Of a DNA stretch of 20,778 bases, positions 1 through 6,955 are shown piece after piece. Within the stretch, counting starts at the first letter, position 1, and each line of letters begins with the position of its first letter. The position numbers and the translations under genes are program-made. A model generated the notes under the pieces. It did no database searches. It had not been told where the DNA came from and was given only the letters and a program-made list of their open reading frames with translations. This DNA comes from a virus, in IMG/VR virus record IMGVR_UViG_3300033144_000979, positions 1 through 20,778 of that record; one strand, written 5' to 3'.

Positions 1-74
1 CAGGTTTGACAAAACCAATAGAAATATTACCTTTTGAAGAAAACACCATTCCTTCACCGAATACTATACCATAA
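1..74 (+). CDS. C-terminal end of an upstream gene (partial)
   Basis: An open frame enters from the left edge (codons starting at position 3) and ends at the TAA at 72-74. Only about 23 residues are visible, rich in Pro, Glu and Ile, too few to identify. The stop shares its last A with the ATG of the large virion gene (TAATG junction), the same coupling seen at many other junctions in this window, which supports its being a real gene end. Given its place it is probably another structural or virion gene, but that is inference. Confidence 0.55.
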   Translation, partial: GLTKPIEILPFEENTIPSPNTIP

Positions 75-3000
75 TGGCTACTACATCACAACTAACACCT
101 GAAAGAAAACTAGAACTCCAACAGATGATAAATAACATGCCCGGTGCGGGGCAGGATATGCTACGGCGTATGCTTACTGGTAAGGGGTATGCTGAGGGTA
201 CTATTGAAAAGCCTAATGTAATTGATAAGCTAGCTTACGGTTATGATAAGAGTCCTTATACTATCCAGAAGATAGGTGCGTGGTCTCAGGATAAACTAAA
301 GGAGTATCTTATCGCTCGTAAGATCGAGGAAGATAAGGATAAGGAACTAGCAGAGCTTATAAGAACAGACCCAAACTTCTACGCTGCAACTGCGAAGAAC
401 GTTGAAGAAGTGCATGATCGGTGGAGAGACCAGTATGGTATGAATATGGCTCAACTGAAATATGCTACAGATAAACACGTTAAAGAGACTTACCCTGCTA
501 TTTGGGGTAGTCATATGGAGGATGACTTATCAACAATAGCTGGTAACATAGCTAAGTTTGTAGCTGATCCAACCACACTAATACCTCTAACACAAGGCTG
601 GAAAGCAGCCTCGTTGGTTGGTGGTGCTGTTGTGGCATATGATACAGCTTTTAATCAGCTCTATGAACGTGGAGAGATTGATGGGCAAGAGTTATTTCTG
701 TTTAGTGCTTTGGGTGCTATTGCAGCCCCTATCATTGTTTGGGGTGGTCGTAGACTATCCCATTGGGTATCAGGTAAGATACGCAAGGGAGAAACTGTAA
801 CTGAGGAGGAGTTAAAGCAAGTCTTCTTGTTAGAGAAAGACCCTCACAGTACTATCAATGTGCCACCCACAGCAGGGCAGACTGGTGTTGAGCGTGGGGC
901 AGGTAGGCTCTTAACTGATGAAACTAAGCTAGGTGGACTGAATAAAATGTCTGCTGAAGACATGATTTCTATTGTAGAGAAAGAAGTCCATGCTGGTCGT
1001 ATGACACCGGGGGAAGCTGCTGCGTTACGCAGAGAGTGGGGTATTGATGAAGTAGTACCTAAGGGTGGACATATCGGCCCACAGAAACGTATTGAACAAC
1101 AGAAAAGATTAGCTGCTCCTGAGTGGGAAGTAGACCAACGTATGAAGGGTGTTAACTTTAAACAGTTAGCATCTGAGATAAACAGAGTTAGTCATGAATC
1201 TAAAATACGCCCACCCGGGCCACCTACTAGAAAGCAGTTTGATGAGCTAGCGTCTGCATATAAGTCTATGGAGAAGGTAATAGAGCCTCCTGTTAGGAAT
1301 CCTAAGACAGGTAGGTTTGAGAGTGCAAACGCACCACGTAGAGACCCTGTAACAGGGCGTATGCGTGTGGGCAAAGACAAGCGTAACTATTACACCATGC
1401 CTTCACTTAAGTCCTTGTTCCAAGGCTTTACAGCCAAACAAGCAGAGGCTTTACGGATTAAGTCAGGTAAGAAGTACCTGCGTAAAGAAGTAGAGGACAT
1501 GCATCAGCTTAGAGGTAAGGAAATAGAAGTCCTTACTGCTAGGATGAATCGTAGCGAAGCAGAGCATAAGGCTCTTATTAAAGCTATGAAGGAAAGAATA
1601 ACTCCTGATACTGTAATGAAGCTACTGAATGGTGCAGGTCAGGGTGGTTATGCGGAGGGATTATTGTTACAACACATATCTGGTGGTTTAGCAGGTGGAC
1701 TCGCGGGTTTATATCTAGGTGATGCAGAGATGGCCTTCTTAGGTATGATAGCCGGAGGGTTTGCTCCTATCTGGATACCTAAACTATGGGGTGGTGTCGG
1801 TCGCTTAGATGAGACATTCTTAAGTAAGAAGTGGCGTATGAACGCTGAGTCAGCTAAACATTATACCTCACCTGAGACTTTCATTAGAGCAATCCCCGGT
1901 ATAGGAGATAAGGTAGCCGATAGGTTACATGAGTTTGGTATCTACAAGACTCGTATACAATCTCTGTCACTACATGCTGTAGAGAATCTGATAAGACAAA
2001 TACCAGAAGGATCAATACCTCACTTCATCGGTGCGATGCAGACGGGTGTTATGACTGGAGATAAAGTAGTTGATAAGGCTGTTGTTAAGACTCAGACTAT
2101 GTTCAAGAACTTTGCTAGGATGGCGCGGGCACATAAGATTATTAATGCGGGCAAGTTTCAAGCTATGATGGATGCTAAGTACTGGCCTCGTATATATAAC
2201 CAACCCTTCTTAGAGACTAAGGAAGGTAGGGATATGTTTATAAACCTCCTGACTAAGGAAGGCTTTAAGCAGAAAGGTCAAGGTGAAAGAATACTTGGTA
2301 GCCTACTACGAGCAGAGGAGAAACACGTTCCTCAGTTCAAGATGCGTAAGAATAAGGCAGGTGAAGTAACCTACATACTAGACAAGAAAGCAGCGGATAG
2401 AGTAATGCTGCGTAGGATGAAGGTATCTATGAGCAAGCGTTCTACTCATATGGACTACGAAAGAAAGCTAAAGGTATCAGATGAGACTGTGTTACAACGT
2501 TTCATGATACAAGACCCACTAACTGTAATCACAGAGTATGGTCATGACGTAGCTACTCGGCTGTCAGCAGCCAGAAACTTCGGTCCTAATGAAGAAGTGA
2601 TAAAAATACTAGCCAACAGCAATTGGGGTAAGAACCCAGCTAATGCTAGAGACCTAGACTATATACTAGATACATTCTACACAGCACTAGGAGACAGCCG
2701 TGCTGCCTCTGTTGCCAAGCAGATTAACATATCTGATAAGAGTAGGCATGTACTAGGTTCTATTAACTCCTTCGAGACACTTAAGCTGTCACTAGCTCAG
2801 ATACTTAATATGACACAGGCTACTGTGAATGGTATGACCTTTGCCTCCAAGCATGGGGCAGGGACAGCCATCAAGACTTATGCTAAAGGTTTAAGGGATG
2901 TGTTTAGTAAAGAGGGTCAGGACTTTGCAGCACGATCTGGTGCAGCCCTAGAAACCACTATCATGAGTATGATTACAGAGCACTCAGCTAACGCTACAGT

Positions 3001-3916
3001 GTTAGGTATGTTTGGTAAGGGTGAATTTAAGGGAGCTATGTCTTGGTTGAATACTCTTAATAATCCTTCTAAGTTCTTAAAGAACACAGGATTTATGGAC
3101 ATTGAGATGTTCCAGAGGAAATTAGCTGCTAACCAAGGTAAGGCACTGTTCGAGGAAGCAATGGAGCATTATGCTGCTGCAACTAGTGGCAAGCTAGCAG
3201 GGCCTCAAGCTAAGTCTATGAAGAAGAAGGCTATAAGGATAGCTAAAGACTTAGGTATGTCGGAAGATCAACTTGTAGCTAGGTCACCAGAACAAGCTAT
3301 GGCTTCACTGGAGATAGCAGGACTGGAGTTCTCTAACCGAATCAACCACACTAACAACTTCGACAGACTCCCCGCCTCATGGCGTGGACCGTATGCCCGG
3401 GTAGCGTTAAAGTTTAAGTCCTTCATGTTCCATCAAGGAGCATTTATTAAGGATAACGTGTTAGCCCCTGCTCATATGTTTATGAAGACAGGTGGTAAGG
3501 ACGGTAGCCTAACACCTATAGCTGCATACGTTGGGGTGGGTACTCCGATGGGTATGACTTCAGATCAGATACGGAGGATGTTAGCTCAAGACGATAGAGA
3601 GCTTACTATGACTGGTAGGATGCTGAGAGGTATATCAGCAGTAGGAGCTGCGGGTCTCTGGTTAGACTCAGCAGTACTATTCACAACTAACCCCTATGCA
3701 GGTTCAGCGTTTGGCTTGATGGGTGGTCCGGCTCTTAGCTCGCTCTTTGGAGCTAGCAGGGCTGTAACGGATGCGGCACTTGGCATGACTGGTAAACCAG
3801 TAGTCAGGCAAGCTATTAAAGACGTCGGTGGCGGAGTCCCCGGCAAACGTTTCTTAATTGATATGTTTAGGAACAAAACCCCAATGAATCTAGAGGCTAT
3901 CTATGGCAACCAATAA
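74..3916 (+). CDS. Large virion-associated protein, probable internal/ejection protein
   Basis: A 1280-aa protein, by far the largest in the window. I do not recognise a catalytic motif. It is mainly helical and charged, with hydrophobic Gly/Ala-rich stretches near residues 165-225 and 539-570 and again near 1186-1230, the last two regions being candidates for membrane insertion. Size, mixed helical and hydrophobic composition, and position just upstream of the lysis genes match the large internal virion (ejection) proteins of T7-like podoviruses, which form the trans-envelope DNA channel; this is inference from context. The start is fixed by the TAATG overlap with the upstream gene; no strong ribosome binding site is seen, suggesting translational coupling. 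A tape-measure or polyvalent protein is the main alternative. Confidence 0.6.
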   Translation: MATTSQLTPERKLELQQMINNMPGAGQDMLRRMLTGKGYAEGTIEKPNVIDKLAYGYDKSPYTIQKIGAWSQDKLKEYLIARKIEEDKDKELAELIRTDPNFYAATAKNVEEVHDRWRDQYGMNMAQLKYATDKHVKETYPAIWGSHMEDDLSTIAGNIAKFVADPTTLIPLTQGWKAASLVGGAVVAYDTAFNQLYERGEIDGQELFLFSALGAIAAPIIVWGGRRLSHWVSGKIRKGETVTEEELKQVFLLEKDPHSTINVPPTAGQTGVERGAGRLLTDETKLGGLNKMSAEDMISIVEKEVHAGRMTPGEAAALRREWGIDEVVPKGGHIGPQKRIEQQKRLAAPEWEVDQRMKGVNFKQLASEINRVSHESKIRPPGPPTRKQFDELASAYKSMEKVIEPPVRNPKTGRFESANAPRRDPVTGRMRVGKDKRNYYTMPSLKSLFQGFTAKQAEALRIKSGKKYLRKEVEDMHQLRGKEIEVLTARMNRSEAEHKALIKAMKERITPDTVMKLLNGAGQGGYAEGLLLQHISGGLAGGLAGLYLGDAEMAFLGMIAGGFAPIWIPKLWGGVGRLDETFLSKKWRMNAESAKHYTSPETFIRAIPGIGDKVADRLHEFGIYKTRIQSLSLHAVENLIRQIPEGSIPHFIGAMQTGVMTGDKVVDKAVVKTQTMFKNFARMARAHKIINAGKFQAMMDAKYWPRIYNQPFLETKEGRDMFINLLTKEGFKQKGQGERILGSLLRAEEKHVPQFKMRKNKAGEVTYILDKKAADRVMLRRMKVSMSKRSTHMDYERKLKVSDETVLQRFMIQDPLTVITEYGHDVATRLSAARNFGPNEEVIKILANSNWGKNPANARDLDYILDTFYTALGDSRAASVAKQINISDKSRHVLGSINSFETLKLSLAQILNMTQATVNGMTFASKHGAGTAIKTYAKGLRDVFSKEGQDFAARSGAALETTIMSMITEHSANATVLGMFGKGEFKGAMSWLNTLNNPSKFLKNTGFMDIEMFQRKLAANQGKALFEEAMEHYAAATSGKLAGPQAKSMKKKAIRIAKDLGMSEDQLVARSPEQAMASLEIAGLEFSNRINHTNNFDRLPASWRGPYARVALKFKSFMFHQGAFIKDNVLAPAHMFMKTGGKDGSLTPIAAYVGVGTPMGMTSDQIRRMLAQDDRELTMTGRMLRGISAVGAAGLWLDSAVLFTTNPYAGSAFGLMGGPALSSLFGASRAVTDAALGMTGKPVVRQAIKDVGGGVPGKRFLIDMFRNKTPMNLEAIYGNQ

Positions 3917-4124
3917 ACCCAACTGGAATCTTATAATGGCCTGTCTCGCTATGCTCACCTTATCAGGGGCAGGAGTAACAGGTTACACTGTAGTTAAGGA
4001 AGATATCAAAGAAAATCAAACTAAGATCGAGCAACAAGAAGCACAGAATACTGAACGCTATGAGAACATACAAAAACAGTTGGGTACTATCCTAGATCAT
4101 ATACTAGATGATGATGACAATTAA
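3903..4124 (+). CDS. Small membrane protein with cytoplasmic/periplasmic coiled coil, lysis block
   Basis: 73 aa. A hydrophobic segment at about residues 9-31 is followed by a charged, Glu/Gln/Lys-rich helix with coiled-coil character and an acidic DDDDN tail. It overlaps the end of the 1280-aa gene by 14 bases and the start of the amidase by 17, so it belongs to the late operon. One N-terminal transmembrane helix plus a coiled coil next to an amidase suggests a lysis accessory: an inner-membrane spanin-like protein or a small holin. It is shorter than a typical Rz and no outer-membrane lipoprotein partner was found, so the role is left open. Confidence 0.65.
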   Translation: MATNKPNWNLIMACLAMLTLSGAGVTGYTVVKEDIKENQTKIEQQEAQNTERYENIQKQLGTILDHILDDDDN

Positions 4125-4566
4125 GTATATAGCAGTACATTGCTCCGCTACTCCTCCCACTATGGATATAGGGGTGAAGGAGATAAGGAAGTGGCACGTA
4201 GATAAAGGATGGGATGACGTAGGTTACCATGTAATCATTAGACGCAATGGTGAAATAGAATGGGGTAGATCATTTGGGGTGCGAGGCGCACACGTAAAAG
4301 GTTACAATTCTGTATCCTTAGGGGTGTGTCTCATTGGGGGTGTTGACTCGGATATGGAAGCAGAGGACAACTTCACGGATGAACAGTTCAGTGCACTGGA
4401 TAATGTACTGACAGCCCTACAAGGATTGTTTCCAGAAGCGGAAGTTCAAGGACATAGAGACTTCCCTAACGTACACAAAGCCTGTCCTTCTTTCGACGTA
4501 AAGAAGTGGCTTTATAATGTAGTAGAGGAGGATTTTTATGGTACAGAAAGCACAGAGAAAACTTAA
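4108..4566 (+). CDS. N-acetylmuramoyl-L-alanine amidase, T7 lysozyme (gp3.5) type
   Basis: 152 aa, matching the T7 lysozyme family over its whole length. It cleaves the amide bond between N-acetylmuramate and L-alanine of peptidoglycan, helping lysis. Visible family residues: His11 in the VHCSAT motif, Tyr40 in DVGYH, His116 in GHRDFP, Lys124 and Cys126 in KACPSF; these correspond to the zinc ligands (H, H, C) and catalytic Tyr and Lys of T7 lysozyme. The N-terminus is about 6 residues shorter than in T7, where the extreme N-terminus contributes to RNA polymerase inhibition; no phage RNA polymerase is seen here. Three consecutive ATG codons (4108, 4111, 4114) leave the exact start open. The gene lies between two small late genes and overlaps both. 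Confidence 0.95.
   Translation: MMMTIKYIAVHCSATPPTMDIGVKEIRKWHVDKGWDDVGYHVIIRRNGEIEWGRSFGVRGAHVKGYNSVSLGVCLIGGVDSDMEAEDNFTDEQFSALDNVLTALQGLFPEAEVQGHRDFPNVHKACPSFDVKKWLYNVVEEDFYGTESTEKT
4526..4531 (+). promoter_or_regulatory. Strong ribosome binding site for the 40-aa ORF
   Basis: A perfect AGGAGG lies inside the 3' end of the amidase gene with a 6-base A/T spacer to the ATG at 4538. It is the main reason for calling the short ORF that follows, since such a site has no role for the amidase itself. Confidence 0.7.
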
Positions 4567-4660
4567 AGAAGACTGGAAACTTAGAAAGTTAGTTCCTGAG
4601 TTTATGAAGAATAACCCACCACCCTACCAAAACAGACGCAGGAAGAAACGATCTAGATAA
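4538..4660 (+). CDS. Short, highly basic protein (40 aa), unknown
   Basis: A 40-codon ORF with a textbook ribosome binding site and a start inside the amidase 3' end (29-base overlap). The product is strongly basic, about a third Lys and Arg, ending in an Arg/Lys-rich tail after a Pro-Pro-Pro-Tyr stretch, with no hydrophobic segment. The next gene begins one base after its TAA, consistent with operonic coupling. Without it a gap of about 95 bases would be the only unused space in this block. I do not recognise a family; nucleic-acid binding or a virion accessory role would suit the composition, but this is guesswork. Confidence 0.6.
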   Translation: MVQKAQRKLKEDWKLRKLVPEFMKNNPPPYQNRRRKKRSR

Positions 4661-4661
4661 T

Positions 4662-5213
4662 ATGGCTAATAAAAAAGGCAAGAAAACTAAAGCTCCTGAA
4701 CACACTGACTTCTTTTATGAAGCCTATAAAAACACAGTGCCGTCTTCCATAAGAATGTTTGGAGAGAGTTTCTTTGGAGATATGTCACCCATAAACGAGG
4801 AACATTTCTCTAAGAAAGAGCTTAAACTTTTGCGAGAGGTAGCAGAAGACGCCGAATCAAGAGGTAAGTCTGAAATAGGGTATGGTGACTACAAAGAGGA
4901 AAAACCGTGGGCTTCTGGCTTTGATCACATTAAGAGTGCTATCTTTGACCCGGGGGGTTCTATGGCTAACACCCTTGGGATGGCAGACATTAGTAGAGAT
5001 GAAGAAGGAAATCTTGTGATTACTGATATGTATGACTTTGCCGCTAGTGCTGAGTTCCAAGAACAGTCCATAAAGGATGGTACGATGCCGTCCTTACTTG
5101 ATGCCTTCGTAGAAGCAGGGCCAATTGGCCCTTTGAATTTAATAGGAAATAAGATGCTTCCTAAAGGAGAAGGCAGACCTATTAAAATAAAATTACCTAA
5201 GAGGAAAAAGTAA
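4662..5213 (+). CDS. Unknown late protein, probable virion-associated
   Basis: 183 aa, soluble, with basic ends (Lys-rich first 10 and last 15 residues) and an acidic middle. A segment around residues 49-125 contains FSKKELKLL, GYGDY, then TLGMADISRDEEGN and ITDMYDF. From memory this resembles a conserved region found in large structural proteins and stand-alone late proteins of marine phages (FxxxELxxL, then a Gly/Tyr/Asp turn, then TLGxxxxxxDxxGNxxxxDxYDF). That family has no function I can name. It sits between amidase and holin and its stop overlaps the holin ATG (TAATG). A virion or lysis-accessory role is inferred from position only. Confidence 0.7.
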   Translation: MANKKGKKTKAPEHTDFFYEAYKNTVPSSIRMFGESFFGDMSPINEEHFSKKELKLLREVAEDAESRGKSEIGYGDYKEEKPWASGFDHIKSAIFDPGGSMANTLGMADISRDEEGNLVITDMYDFAASAEFQEQSIKDGTMPSLLDAFVEAGPIGPLNLIGNKMLPKGEGRPIKIKLPKRKK

Positions 5214-5617
5214 TGGGATGGTTTAGTTTATTAAGTAATTTGTTTGTTCCGGCTGCAAAGCTGATAGACAACTTACATACCTCTGACGAGGAAAAGCTCA
5301 CCGCTAAGCAAGCGATGTTTGAACTACAAGTTGAAGCATTTAATAAGGCTGAACAGTACGAGAGCGAGCTGCTCAGTGCCAAGTCTGCTATAATCACAGC
5401 CGAGGCACAGAGTCAGTCTGTTATTGCGAGGAACTGGAGACCAATTACCATGTTGGTGTTCTTGGCTCTAGTTGTATTGGATTCATTCGGTGCATTAACC
5501 ACTCCGCTAGCGCCCGAGGCTTGGACGCTATTGCAGATCGGTATTGGTGGCTACGTTGTAGGACGCAGCGCGGAGAAAGCTGCTAGAGTACTTAAGGGTA
5601 GGAACGCCCATCTCTAG
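5213..5617 (+). CDS. Holin, 3TM (gene-transfer-agent release) type
   Basis: 134 aa. The C-terminal half has the hallmark of the Holin_3TMs family: an RNWRP motif (residues 73-77) directly before a hydrophobic helix (about 78-95), then a second helix with IGIGGYVVGRSAEK (about 104-121). The N-terminal WFSLL...FVPAAKLI stretch is a short amphipathic or membrane helix, followed by a charged helical region. Such holins permeabilise the inner membrane at the end of infection and let the amidase reach peptidoglycan. The start is supported by AGAGGA about 8 bases upstream and by the TAATG junction with the previous gene. It is the last rightward gene; its 3' end overlaps the end of a leftward gene. 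Confidence 0.85.
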   Translation: MGWFSLLSNLFVPAAKLIDNLHTSDEEKLTAKQAMFELQVEAFNKAEQYESELLSAKSAIITAEAQSQSVIARNWRPITMLVFLALVVLDSFGALTTPLAPEAWTLLQIGIGGYVVGRSAEKAARVLKGRNAHL

Positions 5618-5774
5618 CGTCTGTTCGTTCAGGGTCGTGCTTTAAACCCTCTTTCTTTTTTACGTTACCTATATAATTGTGCTTCTCAGGGTTCTGTCTT
5701 TCTTCTAAGGCACGAACCTTTTTTTCTAGTCTAGTAATTCTGCCTAGTAAAGAATCTTTATCATGTGTAGGCAT
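5592..5774 (-). CDS. Small coiled-coil protein, unknown
   Basis: 60 aa. Residues about 9-27 form a heptad-like charged helix (LLGRITRLEKKVRALEE), and the rest is polar. The ATG is preceded by GGAGGT at a good distance, and the gene start overlaps the end of the next leftward gene by 14 bases, so it is very probably translated as the last gene of the leftward operon. Its 3' end runs 26 bases into the holin gene on the other strand. No family recognised. Confidence 0.65.
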   Translation of the reverse strand: MPTHDKDSLLGRITRLEKKVRALEERQNPEKHNYIGNVKKKEGLKHDPERTDARDGRSYP

Positions 5775-5973
5775 TGAACCACCTCCGGCATAAGTATCCC
5801 ACTATAAGACTATTCACTGTAAATATACCAGTGATTAGAAAGTTATCATGAAGGGTGATTCTCTCACCCAACACCATCCACGCTACAGTCTGCCATAGTA
5901 TCATGGCCCACACAAACTTAACGAATGTGCTCGTGCACGTTTCTACCATACTCATTGTTTTAGTTTGTCCCAC
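5761..5973 (-). CDS. Small membrane protein with two predicted TM helices
   Basis: 70 aa with hydrophobic helices at about residues 17-36 and 46-62, the second followed by an Arg-Arg pair. The start is a GTG with AAGGAGA at proper spacing; the ATG six codons downstream has no comparable site. It overlaps its neighbours by 14 bases on both sides, typical of this operon. Location at the very end of the early/middle block, next to the lysis genes on the opposite strand, does not identify a role; a membrane-active or superinfection-exclusion type protein is possible but unsupported. Confidence 0.65.
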   Translation of the reverse strand: MGQTKTMSMVETCTSTFVKFVWAMILWQTVAWMVLGERITLHDNFLITGIFTVNSLIVGYLCRRWFNAYT

Positions 5974-6244
5974 TTAATATCTCCTTTTCTACTAACCGAG
6001 CATAACCTGCTATGTCATGCCAGTGGTCAGGCTCCATATCATTACCTATCAGTATCCTTCCCATCTTGACACATATCATATCAAGAGCTTCTTTTTGAAA
6101 CGGCTTTAGTCCTTTTCTGTTTCCCCAGTCTACCGCGTCCTTTAATTTGTAGGTAACTTCGCACTGGAGTTTGTAATCCCCGTGCGTGCTCCCACGGCTT
6201 TTTAAAGTTTCGTCTACTGCTTGTGTCACTATCGGGTTTGGCAT
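5960..6244 (-). CDS. DUF6378-like phage protein
   Basis: 94 aa from the chosen start. It carries the pattern of the DUF6378 phage family: SRGSTHGDY near the N-terminus, then a region ending QKEALDMICVKMGRIL and DHWHDIAGYARL. The family is widespread in phages; its function is not known to me, although the helical, acidic and His-containing layout recalls MazG-like folds. An ATG 12 bases further upstream (6256) has no ribosome binding site, whereas AGGAG at 6249-6253 sits 4 bases before the ATG at 6244, so I prefer the latter. The start lies far inside the upstream ORF, an unusually long overlap for this genome. Confidence 0.75.
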   Translation of the reverse strand: MPNPIVTQAVDETLKSRGSTHGDYKLQCEVTYKLKDAVDWGNRKGLKPFQKEALDMICVKMGRILIGNDMEPDHWHDIAGYARLVEKEILSGTN

Positions 6245-6410
6245 CATTCTCCTCATCTAAGTCAATCATCATTGTTTTCATGTATTTATCATAAGCCTTA
6301 TAAAGTACCGGGCCAAGCTTAAGCCGTAGCTTAAGGTTATGATCTTCCACTTTTAAGGTTTTTCTATAGTCCTCAAAGGACTCATCACTTCGTCTAGCTC
6401 TGGCTACCAT
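6081..6410 (-). CDS. Unknown protein, C-terminal half overlaps the next gene
   Basis: 109 aa from the ATG at 6410, which shares an A with the RNR stop (TAATG) and has AAGGAG at 6419-6424, 8 bases upstream. The first 55 residues (RARRSDESFEDYR... to the acidic DLDEEN) look like a normal soluble, helical protein. The final 50 residues, read in a second frame across the DUF6378-like gene, are unusually Arg/Lys rich and look like shadow-frame sequence. A lost stop or small indel may have extended the ORF. No family recognised. Confidence 0.55.
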   Translation of the reverse strand: MVARARRSDESFEDYRKTLKVEDHNLKLRLKLGPVLYKAYDKYMKTMMIDLDEENDAKPDSDTSSRRNFKKPWEHARGLQTPVRSYLQIKGRGRLGKQKRTKAVSKRSS

Positions 6411-6955
6411 TAGCCACACTCCTTCTGCCCTGTTGTAAGGTCAATGAAGCAAGCTGCTTCCCCTTCCTCGTTAGGCTCTGATTTATTGAGTACACCGTAC
6501 CGCTGTCCGGCAGCTCTAAAGGTTGTACAACCCTTCGCTCCACCCTTCCACGCTTTAATGTATATCTCTTTAAAGTCTTCCCAAGTCACATCATCACCTA
6601 CGTTCAGAGTCTTCGAGCAAGCACTGTCTACCCATTTCTGAGCAGCTAACAGCACCCCTAAGTGTTCATCAGGAGTGCATTCGTCAGCCGTCCGCCCCCG
6701 AACTCCAAACTCTCTAAAGCCATAATCTGTGACTGTGTGCACCTCTGCACCTGCATCAGTCTGTATAGTACGCTCGTACTCGTAAGAGAATACAGGCTCT
6801 ATACCAGAGGATACGTTATCCGCAGCCAGTGAGATAGTACCAGTTGGTGCTATCGACAGTAGGTGACTGTTGCGTGAGCCGTGAGCCATGCTCCTTAAGA
6901 AGTGCTTGTGTTTCTTTACTGAGTTGTAGCACAAACTTACTAGCAAGCCAATCAC
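6410..6955 (-). CDS. nrdJ: Class II ribonucleotide reductase, C-terminal part (frameshifted)
   Basis: This frame carries the C-terminal third of the adenosylcobalamin-dependent ribonucleotide reductase. Homologous sequence begins only at HGSRNSHLL (about position 6883 leftward); the first 24 residues of the open frame are not RNR-like. It contains RNSHLLSIAPTGTISL (substrate phosphate-binding region), SSGIEPVF, KGCTTFR and a C-terminal Cys-containing tail (ECG) consistent with the Cys pair that relays electrons. It is out of frame with the N-terminal part because of a 7-bp tandem duplication. No convincing independent start is seen at the junction: the ATG there has GGAG only one base away. 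As written, this is probably not expressed as a separate subunit. Confidence 0.85.
   Translation of the reverse strand: MIGLLVSLCYNSVKKHKHFLRSMAHGSRNSHLLSIAPTGTISLAADNVSSGIEPVFSYEYERTIQTDAGAEVHTVTDYGFREFGVRGRTADECTPDEHLGVLLAAQKWVDSACSKTLNVGDDVTWEDFKEIYIKAWKGGAKGCTTFRAAGQRYGVLNKSEPNEEGEAACFIDLTTGQKECG

Noticed and set aside
4108-4566. Amidase acting also as RNA polymerase inhibitor, as in T7
   Set aside because: The N-terminal residues linked to that role in T7 are missing and no phage RNA polymerase lies in the window.
5631-5661. AGGGT ... ACCCT followed by a T-rich stretch, possible terminator after the holin
   Set aside because: Only a 5-bp stem with a 10-base loop, and the T-run is interrupted by C; too weak to call.
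6888-6955. N-terminal extension of the RNR C-terminal ORF as a true start
   Set aside because: The residues before HGSR do not match any RNR and are the shadow of the N-terminal frame; no usable ribosome binding site.
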